Shown piece after piece: positions 56,821-64,000 of a stretch of DNA of 64,000 nucleotides; the first letter of the stretch is position 1; every line of letters starts with the position of its first letter. Where the stretch lies: positions 1,178,001 to 1,242,000 of the forward strand of contig CAWIZH010000002.1 in assembly GCA_963840565.1 (NCBI GenBank). Reading direction: 5' to 3'. Position numbers and translations under genes: made by a program. Source of the DNA: VRUE01 sp963840565 (lineage in GTDB: Bacteria; Actinomycetota; Thermoleophilia; Solirubrobacterales; 70-9). The notes under the pieces were generated by a model. That model was not told the origin of the DNA and did no database searches. It saw nothing but the letters and a program-made list of their open reading frames with translations.

Positions 56821-58593
56821 TCAGCCCTGCGCTTGGCAGGTCTGATTCAGCACCGAGACCAAGGTCAAGCTGCCGGCAAAGGCGAAGCTCGTTCGTGCCA
56901 GCGGGAAGGCGGCGACGCGGAAGCCGGCCGGCGCGGGGCAGCCGGCGCTAAGGTAGCTGTGCGACTTGCCGCGGTAAGTGAAGCGACGCCGCAGGCTCAT
57001 GCGCAGCCCCGTCACGTAGCCCCAGCTTCCCGTCGCCTGCGGCAGCGACGCCTCCAGGGTCGTGCCGTAGGTGCCGTGGCCGTTGCGGAGCAGGAAGGGC
57101 AGGACGGTCGAGGTCGGCGCCGGCTGAGTGCCGTAGATGTGGGCGAGGATCGCCGCCTTGCCGTTGATGCGGCCGTTGAACGCCAGGACCTTGCCGTTCG
57201 AGGGGAAGGGCGATTGCTGGGGCAGCTTGACGTTCGCCGAAAAGCGGCCTTCGCCGACCAGGGAGCGCCCGCAGGCGGCAAGCGCACCGTCGGTGGTCGA
57301 GGGCTGGATCTGGTCGAGCCGGCAGACGGGCAGGCCCTGCGGGCTGAATTGCCCGTTGCGGTTGATCGCGATCGAGATCCGCCGCAATTGCGGCGGATCG
57401 TCGCCGCCGGTCGCAGCAATCTTTGCGTCGACCACGATCCCCACCGGGCCCATGCCGTGGCGGGGCAGCGCGTGTGGCGTCAGCTTGCCGTCGAAGCTGA
57501 CCCGCACGCCGCGGCGCTGCACGACGACCGAGGCGGAGGCGCTGCGGCTCCCACTCGCCGTGGAGGAGGCGGATCCAGCATCCGAGCGAGAGGTGGGCGC
57601 ACCGCCACCGACAGCGGCCCCCGCCCCGCCGCCGGCGGGAGCCGGCGGAGGCGAGGCAAGCAGTGTGTAGGGCCCGTACTTGAACACGTTCGCCTGTTCG
57701 CTGTTGCCGGTCGTGACGTAGAGGTCGCCGGTGCTCGCATCGACCGCGATTCCGGAGGGCTCGCCGAAGACCGGCGCGCCCGGAAGCTTGCCGAGAAAGG
57801 CGCCGGCCGAGTCGAACTCGTAGATCGCCGACTTGGGATGTTCGTAGCCCGGCTGTGAATTGTCGACGACGAGCAGGTGGCCGTTGGTCGGGTCGACGGC
57901 GACCGCGGCGTCGACGAGCGAGGTGAAGCCATCCGCGATCGTGCTTTTAAGTGCGAGCGGGTTGCCGGTGGATTCGTAGACCTTGACCGTGTCACTGGCG
58001 GCGTCGGGCACGTAGACCTTGCCGCCGAAGACGGCGAGGCCGTAACCGTCTTCGAGGGTTCCGAGGCCGATTTTCGCGACCGGTTCGTCGCCCGCTTCGA
58101 CCGGCGCTTCGTATTTGGCCACGTAGGTGCGGTCGTTGACGTAGAGGTTGCCGGCACCGTCGACGGCGACCCCGGTCGATTCGCCTTCGTCGATCGTCGC
58201 CACGCTCGGTTTGAGGCGCAGCACCTTCTCGTGGAATTCGTTGGCGTAGAGCCTTCCGGAGGAATCGAAGGCGAGGCCGCAGACCGAGTCGAGAGCGTTG
58301 ATGCCGAAGACCGGGTTTTCGCCCGCGAGGGCGAACTGCGACTGGTAGCTGCCACCGAGGCTGAAGATGTCGACCAGCCGGTGGTAGTAGTCGGATACGT
58401 AGAGGCTGCTGCTCGAGATCGCCAGGCCGCAGGCCCCTTCGATCTCACCTTCGGGTGGTGGGTTCGCTCCGCCCGTGACCTGCAGCTGTTTTTCGCTTTC
58501 CAGCACCCGATCGGCGTGGGCCGGCGCCGCTGCGAACGACAGCAACAGCGCGCAGACCAGGTAGGCCATCGTCGTCCTCGTCCTCACCCTCAT
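56821..58593 (-). CDS. Secreted NHL-type beta-propeller protein with lineage-specific C-terminal domain
   Basis: The 590-aa product has a signal peptide (TTMAYLVCALLLSFAAAPAHA), then residues ~45-330 of NHL-like repeats (GACGLAISSSSLYVSDYYHRLVDIF, VCGLAFDSSGRLYANEFHEKVLRL, STGVAVDGAGNLYVNDRTYVAKY, YGLAVFGGKVYVPDAASDTVKVY). A Ser/Gly/Ala linker follows, then a domain from ~385 (ALPRHGMGPVGIVVDAKIA, ACGRSLVGEGRFSANVKLPQQSPFPSNGKVLAFNG, and a C-terminal Cys pair) that resembles the secreted protein at 13079-13849. ATG 58593 overlaps the upstream stop (ATGA). A longer frame to 61758 is out of phase with the real genes. Confidence 0.8.
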   Translation of the reverse strand: MRVRTRTTMAYLVCALLLSFAAAPAHADRVLESEKQLQVTGGANPPPEGEIEGACGLAISSSSLYVSDYYHRLVDIFSLGGSYQSQFALAGENPVFGINALDSVCGLAFDSSGRLYANEFHEKVLRLKPSVATIDEGESTGVAVDGAGNLYVNDRTYVAKYEAPVEAGDEPVAKIGLGTLEDGYGLAVFGGKVYVPDAASDTVKVYESTGNPLALKSTIADGFTSLVDAAVAVDPTNGHLLVVDNSQPGYEHPKSAIYEFDSAGAFLGKLPGAPVFGEPSGIAVDASTGDLYVTTGNSEQANVFKYGPYTLLASPPPAPAGGGAGAAVGGGAPTSRSDAGSASSTASGSRSASASVVVQRRGVRVSFDGKLTPHALPRHGMGPVGIVVDAKIAATGGDDPPQLRRISIAINRNGQFSPQGLPVCRLDQIQPSTTDGALAACGRSLVGEGRFSANVKLPQQSPFPSNGKVLAFNGRINGKAAILAHIYGTQPAPTSTVLPFLLRNGHGTYGTTLEASLPQATGSWGYVTGLRMSLRRRFTYRGKSHSYLSAGCPAPAGFRVAAFPLARTSFAFAGSLTLVSVLNQTCQAQG

Positions 58594-61451
58594 CGCCGCG
58601 CACCCCTCTCGTTCGAGCGACTGCGGCGATGCCGGCCGCGCTTTTTCCTCTGCTTGCCGCCGCACTTCACCTTCACCTCCGGGTGGTAGACCCGGCCCAG
58701 GTTCGCATGCCCGAGGAACCTTGCCGTGGCCACCTGGGGCTTCGCGCAGAGGTTCTCGGCGTTGACGATCACGCCTCGCCTGCCGGCCTTCATCGCCAGC
58801 ACGAACTTGGTCACCGGAGCATCGGGGATCGTCGGGAAGGTGCCGCGCAGGCTGCCCTTGCGCGCGTCGATCCGGCCGGCGAGGTCGACCTCGATCCCCT
58901 GTCCGTGCAGGGCGAAGACGAGGTCGGGCAGGGTGTTGTCGGAAGAGCGCAGGTAGGCCGGCCCTTCCATCGGCGCGCCCAGCAGCGGCGTGAAGGCGCG
59001 GACGTGACCGTAGACCGACCCCGGCGGGCATTTCCCGGCGGCGAACTGCGTCCTGCTGCAGATCGTCCTGATGTGACCCTGATCGAGGAAGAGCGAGTCG
59101 GGCAGGCTGACCTGCGAGGAAGCGATGTTGGCGTCGCCTTTGCGCGGCTGCACGACGACGCGCAGCGAGGGGTGGGAGCCGCGGCGCGTGCCCCCGCGCA
59201 GCCGCAGCGAGACCTTCGGCTTGAAGCCGAGCGAAGCGCAGTCGAAGGCCTGGAAGGGCGCGGTGGCGACGGCGAGCGTGTCGTCGGAGCGGTCGCCGAA
59301 GCGCTGACCGGCGCCGTTGAGGGCGGAGGCGACGCTGAATTTTTCGCAGCTGGTCGGGTTGACGGTGAAGTTGGGACGGTCGAGGTAGGCGCGCACGTCG
59401 CGCAGATGAATCGGGATGCCGTCGACGATATGGGGGATCGGGTCGGTCCCGGTTGCGTCGATCGATGCCTGAGCCGTCACCGGGTCGATCCGCACCGCCG
59501 AGCGCACGATCACCGTGCCGAGGTCGAAGGGCCCGACCAATGCGGAGTCGATCGCCACCACCGAGAAGGAGGAGCCCCGGTAGGGACCGGCGAGGTAGAG
59601 GTTGCCAGGCGCATAGGCGAGCACCGAGCCGACGCCGTAGCCGGAGTAGGTGTGGCCGATCAGGCTCGCTGCCGGACAGGAGGGGCTGTCGCGCTCCTCG
59701 GTGCCGCTGCGGCGGCGGGCGGCTTCGATCGCCGCGTCGGAGCAATAGGGGATGCCGGCGATCTTGCCCAGCAAGCCGGGCGGGAACTGGGCTGAGTAGG
59801 AGACGATCTCCTGTTCGGTGACCTGCCGGTTCAGGCGCAGGTAGAAGGGCGTGTAGGCGCCGGCGCGCGAGTTCAGTGTCCCTCCCTTGGCCTGCGGCGC
59901 GAACGGCGCCAGGCCGCTGGGACACGGTCCACCGCCGACGCCGGCGGTGATCGCGGCAGGAAGCGAGGCGTGCCGGACCAGGGACGGGTCCCGCCATGGG
60001 GTCAGGCCAGCCTCGGTCGAGATCGGGCCGCAGGCCGCGGGGGTGGCCAGCGGGCTGCGCTGGCCTTCGCGGAAGTGGATTTCGAGGTCCGAGTAGGGCA
60101 GCTGTGGAAGGCGGTCGAAGGTCGCGGTGATGCGACCGGTGCTCTGGTTTGGATCGAGCCTGCCGGCGAGCTTGACCATGAAGCCGCGATCGATCGACTT
60201 CGCCACCAGGTAGACGGCCAACAGGCTGCCAAACGGGTTCTGGTGCGGCGCGGCGAGGAAGATCGCCCCTTCGAAGGCACCGGAGACGATCGGGCTCGTG
60301 ACCCGGAAGTCGCCGATCTTCGATTCGTTCGGGCAGCCCGCTCCGGGGGACGAGGTCGGCGTCTCCGCCGCGTACTGCGCTTCCGTGCAGACCCCCAGCC
60401 CAGCGCCGACCGAGGGGTTGATGGTCACCCCTTCGGGCAAGGTGACGACGGCCTTGCCGACAGGCGAAGGGGCGAGCAATTGAGGTTCGGTGACGCCTCG
60501 GGTGTCGACCTCGATGTGGAAGGCATAGCCCGAGGGCGAGGAGGCGCGTGGGTTGGCGAGCTGCGCGACCGCTTCCGGTTCGAAAGGGAGTTTTTCGCAG
60601 CCTTTCAGCGCTTCGCCGCCGCTCGTGCGCACGACCTCGCCGGGCTGCTGCCAGGAGTCGGCACGCGCCGTGAACTCGATCGGCTCGTCGCACGATGTCG
60701 GCAGGGTCAGGTAGGCGCGCGGCGCGCTTTCGACTTTGGAGGGCCGCCCGACCGAGCATTTGGCCCAGCCGAATTCCGCTTCGAGCTCGTTCAGGCAGTT
60801 GCCGCGCTGGGCGTTGTGGAGGACCGACCAGGGAGTGCCCCAGATCGTCAGCTTCAGGCCGGTGATGGCGGTCAGCTGCGGCACATTCGTCGCTTTCAGC
60901 GTGATGCCGTATTCGCCCTCGCCCTGGCGAATCGAGGGGACGAAGATGATCGGCGCGCCGTACGGATTGAGGCCCAGCTCCGAGGGCGCCCCCGGCGGCG
61001 GCGCGAGGTTGAAGACGCCGAAGGTGCGGGTCGTGCCGCCGCCGAAGGAGGAGCGCACGGTGGCGATCCCGACCTGGCTGCGGTCTTGGCAGCTCTCGCC
61101 GGAGAGGCTGTCTTCCCAGGGTGTTTTGCCCCGCGGTGTCTGGAAGTCGACCTGGCTGCAGTAACCGGCGTTGCTCAGCGCGGTGGGATTTTCGATCAAC
61201 CCCGGCGGCATCTCGAGGCTGAGGTCGCGCAGGTCGCCTTCGCCGAAAGGCCCGCCCCCCGCTTCGGCGAAGTTGAAGTCGGCGGTCAGAGCGACCGGGT
61301 GCGAGCCGGCCTGGGTCGCTGCCACGCCTCCCTCCGCGGATACCGCGGCGCTGAACCCTTGGAAGTCGAATGCCCCGGCGCTCGCCGGCAAGCCTAGGGC
61401 CGAGCCCAGGAGTGCGACGAGGAACGCGAATCCCACTAGCCGCGCGCTCAC
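58590..61451 (-). CDS. Large secreted protein with four cysteine-anchored modules
   Basis: The 953-aa product has a signal peptide (VGFAFLVALLGSALGLPASAGA). Four related modules begin with a (M/L/F)P-[PED]-[GS]-x-x segment, then Cys at about residues 98, 355, 570 and 798. A Cys-Pro-x-x-Ser-x-(I/V)-Gly-like element follows each (around 121, 383, 592, 808), and each ends in a Cys (219, 474, 702, 902). Conserved YL and FG-type strands lie between. The tail is strongly basic (GGKQRKKRGRHRRSRSNERGARR). The GTG at 61451 overlaps the upstream stop. I recall long proteins of this kind only from Solirubrobacterales; function unknown. Confidence 0.8.
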   Translation of the reverse strand: MSARLVGFAFLVALLGSALGLPASAGAFDFQGFSAAVSAEGGVAATQAGSHPVALTADFNFAEAGGGPFGEGDLRDLSLEMPPGLIENPTALSNAGYCSQVDFQTPRGKTPWEDSLSGESCQDRSQVGIATVRSSFGGGTTRTFGVFNLAPPPGAPSELGLNPYGAPIIFVPSIRQGEGEYGITLKATNVPQLTAITGLKLTIWGTPWSVLHNAQRGNCLNELEAEFGWAKCSVGRPSKVESAPRAYLTLPTSCDEPIEFTARADSWQQPGEVVRTSGGEALKGCEKLPFEPEAVAQLANPRASSPSGYAFHIEVDTRGVTEPQLLAPSPVGKAVVTLPEGVTINPSVGAGLGVCTEAQYAAETPTSSPGAGCPNESKIGDFRVTSPIVSGAFEGAIFLAAPHQNPFGSLLAVYLVAKSIDRGFMVKLAGRLDPNQSTGRITATFDRLPQLPYSDLEIHFREGQRSPLATPAACGPISTEAGLTPWRDPSLVRHASLPAAITAGVGGGPCPSGLAPFAPQAKGGTLNSRAGAYTPFYLRLNRQVTEQEIVSYSAQFPPGLLGKIAGIPYCSDAAIEAARRRSGTEERDSPSCPAASLIGHTYSGYGVGSVLAYAPGNLYLAGPYRGSSFSVVAIDSALVGPFDLGTVIVRSAVRIDPVTAQASIDATGTDPIPHIVDGIPIHLRDVRAYLDRPNFTVNPTSCEKFSVASALNGAGQRFGDRSDDTLAVATAPFQAFDCASLGFKPKVSLRLRGGTRRGSHPSLRVVVQPRKGDANIASSQVSLPDSLFLDQGHIRTICSRTQFAAGKCPPGSVYGHVRAFTPLLGAPMEGPAYLRSSDNTLPDLVFALHGQGIEVDLAGRIDARKGSLRGTFPTIPDAPVTKFVLAMKAGRRGVIVNAENLCAKPQVATARFLGHANLGRVYHPEVKVKCGGKQRKKRGRHRRSRSNERGARR

Positions 61452-63562
61452 CGCTGCCCCCCGCGACGGCCGCTCGGCCGATGCTTCCCGTGGTGGCGGT
61501 GACGGAGGTGCCTCTTCCTCTGCCGTTTGGACTTTTCCTTGAGGTAGTGCCGCGCTGGATTGCCGGGGTTGGCCACCAGCGTGCCGGGGGTCGGGTCTTC
61601 CGGTTCGCCGGGAAGGGGCTGGCAGGCGTCGCCGACGCAGGCCGTTGGCTTGGGCGGTTCCGCGAAGCCGCCGCCGACCCGCGCGTCGTAGAGGTCGATC
61701 GAGCCGGGATCGGCGCCGACCAGCGACTCGTTGGTGAGGAAGAAGGCGTCGCCGCCATCGGCGGAGGCGTCGACGAAGCCGGCGCCGCGGGGGTCGCGTC
61801 CGCTCGAGATCAGGCTGACGCAGCCCGTCGATCGGCCGCAACCTTCCGCCCCGTTGGCCTCCCACTCGTAGACGTCAGCCTGGGCGTTGGTGTCCAGCGC
61901 GAACAACCGGTCGCCCGAGTCGAAGAAGAGGCGCTGGCCGTTGGCGGAGAGCACGCGCGGCTTGTAGGCGCGCGTGCTGCCGTTGGCGGGCGCTCCAGGG
62001 ATCGTCGCCGGGCCCTGCGGACGTTCGCCGGTGGGATTACAGGAGACGCAGAGCAGCGCCGCCGCCCCACTCCCCGGCGGCGGCCCGTAGAGGTAGAGCT
62101 CGGAGTCCGGTTCGCCGCTGTCGGCGTCGGCGTTGTCGTAGCCGGTCAGTTCGGCTTTGGAGAGGAAGGCGAGGTGGAGGCCGTCGGCGCTGACCCGGGC
62201 GGTGCCGGTAGCCGGTGGGTAGTCGCCGGCCTGGGCGGCATCGGGACCGGGGGCGATCGTGGTCGTCGTGCCTGCGTGCCAGAGCTTCAGACCGCTCGCA
62301 TCCTGGAAGTAGACGCTGGAGCCGTCGGAGGAGGCGCCGAGCACGCCGCTCACGCCGCCGGCGATCGATCCGCCCGTTTCCGTGCTCGCGTCATAGCGGT
62401 GGAGCGCGCTGCCGACGGTGTAGAAGGCGATCGAGCCGTCGGAGGAGGCGGCCTGAAAGCTCGCTCCGGTCCCCACCGTTTCCGGCAGCTGCTTGGTCGA
62501 CCCGCCGGCTTCGTGCAGGCGGAGGGGTCCGTCTTCGGGCTCGATGAAATAGACGGAACCGTTGGACGAGATGGCGCCCACCGGCGCGGCGAGCTGCGCG
62601 CCGGGCACCGCGCTCAGCTGCACGAGCGGCCCGCCGCTCCACTCATAGAGCCCGCCTTCGGCCTCGAAGACGACGTGGTGCAGATCAGGACTAGCGCCGG
62701 CGAAGGCGAGTTTGGGCGCGGTTGGCAGAGACTGGAAGGGGCCTCCCAGCCAGAGCGAGTAGGAGGGCGGACAGCTGCCTTCGACCGCGCAGCGGCTGCC
62801 GTCGAGCATCAGGCCGCGGGAGAGGTCGTCGGAGAAGACGCGGTAGGGCGCCCCGTCCGGTTCGTCGCCATAGCCGCCCGAGTCGAGCGCTGCGGAGACG
62901 TTTTCGGTCGCCCAACCCGATCCGCTGCGGCGCGAGACGTACTGGCTCACTGGCGGCGCCCCGGCGGCGGCGCCGAACGCCGTCGCCGAGCCATAGGTGA
63001 CCGCGCCGCCGCCGTCCGCTGCCTGGAAGTCACCGCCGCCGAAGAGCTTTTCAGGGGCGCCGATCGCGCCGCCGCCCTTGTCCACCGGCGAGACCATCTC
63101 CCAGCCCCGTCCGTCGGGCAGGTGGAAGACCAGGGAAGTCGGCTGCGTGGTGAGGACGTGTTCGGGACCGATCGTCGAGTCCGCCGAGTTGGTCGCTACC
63201 GGCCGGTAGCGGTAGGACGTGACAGGTTTCAGACCCTGGACCGTCTTGAAGACTTTCTGCGCGGTGGCGCTGGAAATGATTGTGCTTTCAGTGCTCACGG
63301 CAGCGCCAAAGAACCCTTCGCGCGGGGGCACCGCGGCGAGGTTGGCTTCGTAGGCCGCCTGGGCTATGTATTCGAAGCGATAGTGCGTTTCGAGGCCGTT
63401 GGCGGTTATCTGGGCTCGCATGGTCGCCCCGGTCGCCGTGACGCTGGTCACCCACGACGCTTCGACCAGGGGCGGTCCGGCCGCCCGGGCGGGCGACGAG
63501 ACAAGCAGGCCGCTGCAGCCGACGATGACGGCAACAGCCGTGGTCACCCTGCGCAAAACCAC
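61448..63562 (-). CDS. Large secreted protein: FN3-like domain plus beta-propeller, basic tail
   Basis: The 704-aa product has a signal peptide (VTTAVAVIVGCSGLLVSSPARA) and a fibronectin-III-like domain (~30-140: SVTATGATMRAQITANGLETHYRFEY and VQGLKPVTSYRYRPVATNSA). A WD40/TolB-like propeller (~150-640) follows, with repeated SPDL-, SSDGS-, SADGLHLAFLS-type blades. The end is a basic His/Arg/Lys tail (KSKRQRKRHLRHRHHGKHRPSGRRGG). The GTG at 63562 sits close to its AGGAG, and TTG 63556 fits the SD spacing better. It is the first gene of a three-gene, overlap-coupled operon. Confidence 0.8.
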   Translation of the reverse strand: MVLRRVTTAVAVIVGCSGLLVSSPARAAGPPLVEASWVTSVTATGATMRAQITANGLETHYRFEYIAQAAYEANLAAVPPREGFFGAAVSTESTIISSATAQKVFKTVQGLKPVTSYRYRPVATNSADSTIGPEHVLTTQPTSLVFHLPDGRGWEMVSPVDKGGGAIGAPEKLFGGGDFQAADGGGAVTYGSATAFGAAAGAPPVSQYVSRRSGSGWATENVSAALDSGGYGDEPDGAPYRVFSDDLSRGLMLDGSRCAVEGSCPPSYSLWLGGPFQSLPTAPKLAFAGASPDLHHVVFEAEGGLYEWSGGPLVQLSAVPGAQLAAPVGAISSNGSVYFIEPEDGPLRLHEAGGSTKQLPETVGTGASFQAASSDGSIAFYTVGSALHRYDASTETGGSIAGGVSGVLGASSDGSSVYFQDASGLKLWHAGTTTTIAPGPDAAQAGDYPPATGTARVSADGLHLAFLSKAELTGYDNADADSGEPDSELYLYGPPPGSGAAALLCVSCNPTGERPQGPATIPGAPANGSTRAYKPRVLSANGQRLFFDSGDRLFALDTNAQADVYEWEANGAEGCGRSTGCVSLISSGRDPRGAGFVDASADGGDAFFLTNESLVGADPGSIDLYDARVGGGFAEPPKPTACVGDACQPLPGEPEDPTPGTLVANPGNPARHYLKEKSKRQRKRHLRHRHHGKHRPSGRRGGQR

Positions 63563-63616
63563 TCCTACAGTTCTACGGTACGACTAGGGTTTTTTCAAGA
63601 TATCGCCGCGGGTACT

Positions 63617-64000
63617 TCAGGCGCGAGCCGGCTCGGCGACGCGCTCGGCGGCGGCAACCACATGCGCCGCGTCGATGCCGGCGGCGGCGAGCAGCGCCTC
63701 GGGAGGCCCACTCCCAGGACGCTCGGTGACCGCAAGGCGCTCCAGCTTTACGCCGGCGCCCGCGGTGGCCAACACGGCGGCGACGACGTCGCCGATGCCG
63801 CCCTCGGCCCAGTGGTCCTCGACCGTCACCAGAGCGCCCGTCTCCTCGGCGGCCTCGAGCACGGTCGCGGCGTCGACAGGCTTAACCGAGTAGAGGTCGA
63901 TCACCCGGGCGGCGATGCCCTTCTCGGCGAGCTCATCGGCGGCGGTGAGGCATTCGCGCAGGGTGATGCCGGCGCCGATCAGGGTGACCGCGTCCTCTCC
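63617..64000 (-). CDS. Transketolase-like protein, C-terminal part (runs off the window)
   Basis: The visible 127 codons read EDAVTLIGAGITLRECLTAADELAEKGIAARVIDLYSVKPVDAATVLEAAEETGALVTVEDHWAEGGIGDVVAAVLA. This is the C-terminal domain of transketolase or the beta-type C-terminal half of related enzymes. The 5' part lies beyond position 64000, so whether this is a full transketolase, a split C-subunit or DXS-like cannot be decided. It ends 55 nt before the start of the secreted-protein operon. Confidence 0.85.
   Translation of the reverse strand, partial: GEDAVTLIGAGITLRECLTAADELAEKGIAARVIDLYSVKPVDAATVLEAAEETGALVTVEDHWAEGGIGDVVAAVLATAGAGVKLERLAVTERPGSGPPEALLAAAGIDAAHVVAAAERVAEPARA

Noticed and set aside
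56821..61758. A continuous 1645-codon minus-strand open frame
   Set aside because: Its upstream two thirds are out of phase with the 58590-61451 gene, read as Arg/Pro-rich low-complexity sequence, and have no domain. Only the part from ATG 58593 is coding-like.

Overview
The window is about 64 kb of very GC-rich bacterial DNA. GTG and TTG starts are frequent, 4-nt start/stop overlaps are common, and many genes look leaderless. Gene content includes an FtsEX/SmpB/tmRNA block, a uvrC-rapZ-gap-pgk-tpiA block, PstSCAB with OmpR-type regulators, COG4315 and cupredoxin lipoproteins, and large secreted proteins of a kind I associate with Thermoleophilia. A high-GC actinomycete of the order Solirubrobacterales (Thermoleophilia) is the best guess; this is inference, since no rRNA is present.

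Layout. 0.1-11.1 kb (minus strand): tgt, then glycolysis in reverse map order (gpmI, tpiA, pgk, gap), a VOC protein, a DrrAB-type ABC exporter, rapZ and uvrC. 11.1-14.9 kb: enoyl-CoA hydratase, two tandem cupredoxin lipoproteins, a secreted protein of a lineage-specific family, RibH2-type lumazine synthase and a MaoC protein. 14.9-21.3 kb: three toxin-antitoxin modules with palindromic operators, mixed with Tad-pilus-like genes, among them a TadG-like/VanY/lytic-transglycosylase fusion. 21.4-37.8 kb: a phosphate/polyphosphate supercluster (pit, DUF47, ppk, a PHP-glycosyltransferase fusion, two CHAD proteins, ppx, phoU, pstBACS, two OmpR-type regulators) with 11-bp direct repeats resembling actinobacterial PHO boxes. 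A lower-GC patch lies inside it at 28.6-29.3 kb. 37.8-47.9 kb: uppP, HD and Rpf-like proteins, purU, P450, an ABC-F ATPase, OsmC, an MBL hydrolase and a peroxiredoxin. 47.9-56.7 kb: tmRNA, a flavoprotein disulfide reductase, a ComEA-like membrane protein, and an ftsE-ftsX-ctp-rnr-smpB operon. 56.8-63.6 kb: a translationally coupled operon of three large secreted proteins. The window ends inside a transketolase-like gene.

The most unusual signal is a 66-bp cassette found three times almost unchanged (2980-3045, 7241-7306, 53663-53728), each time exactly between two genes of one operon. Each copy is a palindromic hairpin and also a 21-codon micro-ORF. Its ATG overlaps the upstream stop (ATGA) and its TGA overlaps the downstream start (GTGA, ATGA or TTGA). 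The 3' arm carries the Shine-Dalgarno-like GGAAGG of the next gene. A fourth, diverged copy lies in frame inside the PHP-glycosyltransferase gene. This looks like a mobile translational-coupling element.

Three core genes (pgk, purU and an ABC-F ATPase) each carry a single-base frameshift, most simply explained as consensus errors in the sequence. Many other gene ends carry long, nearly perfect inverted repeats.
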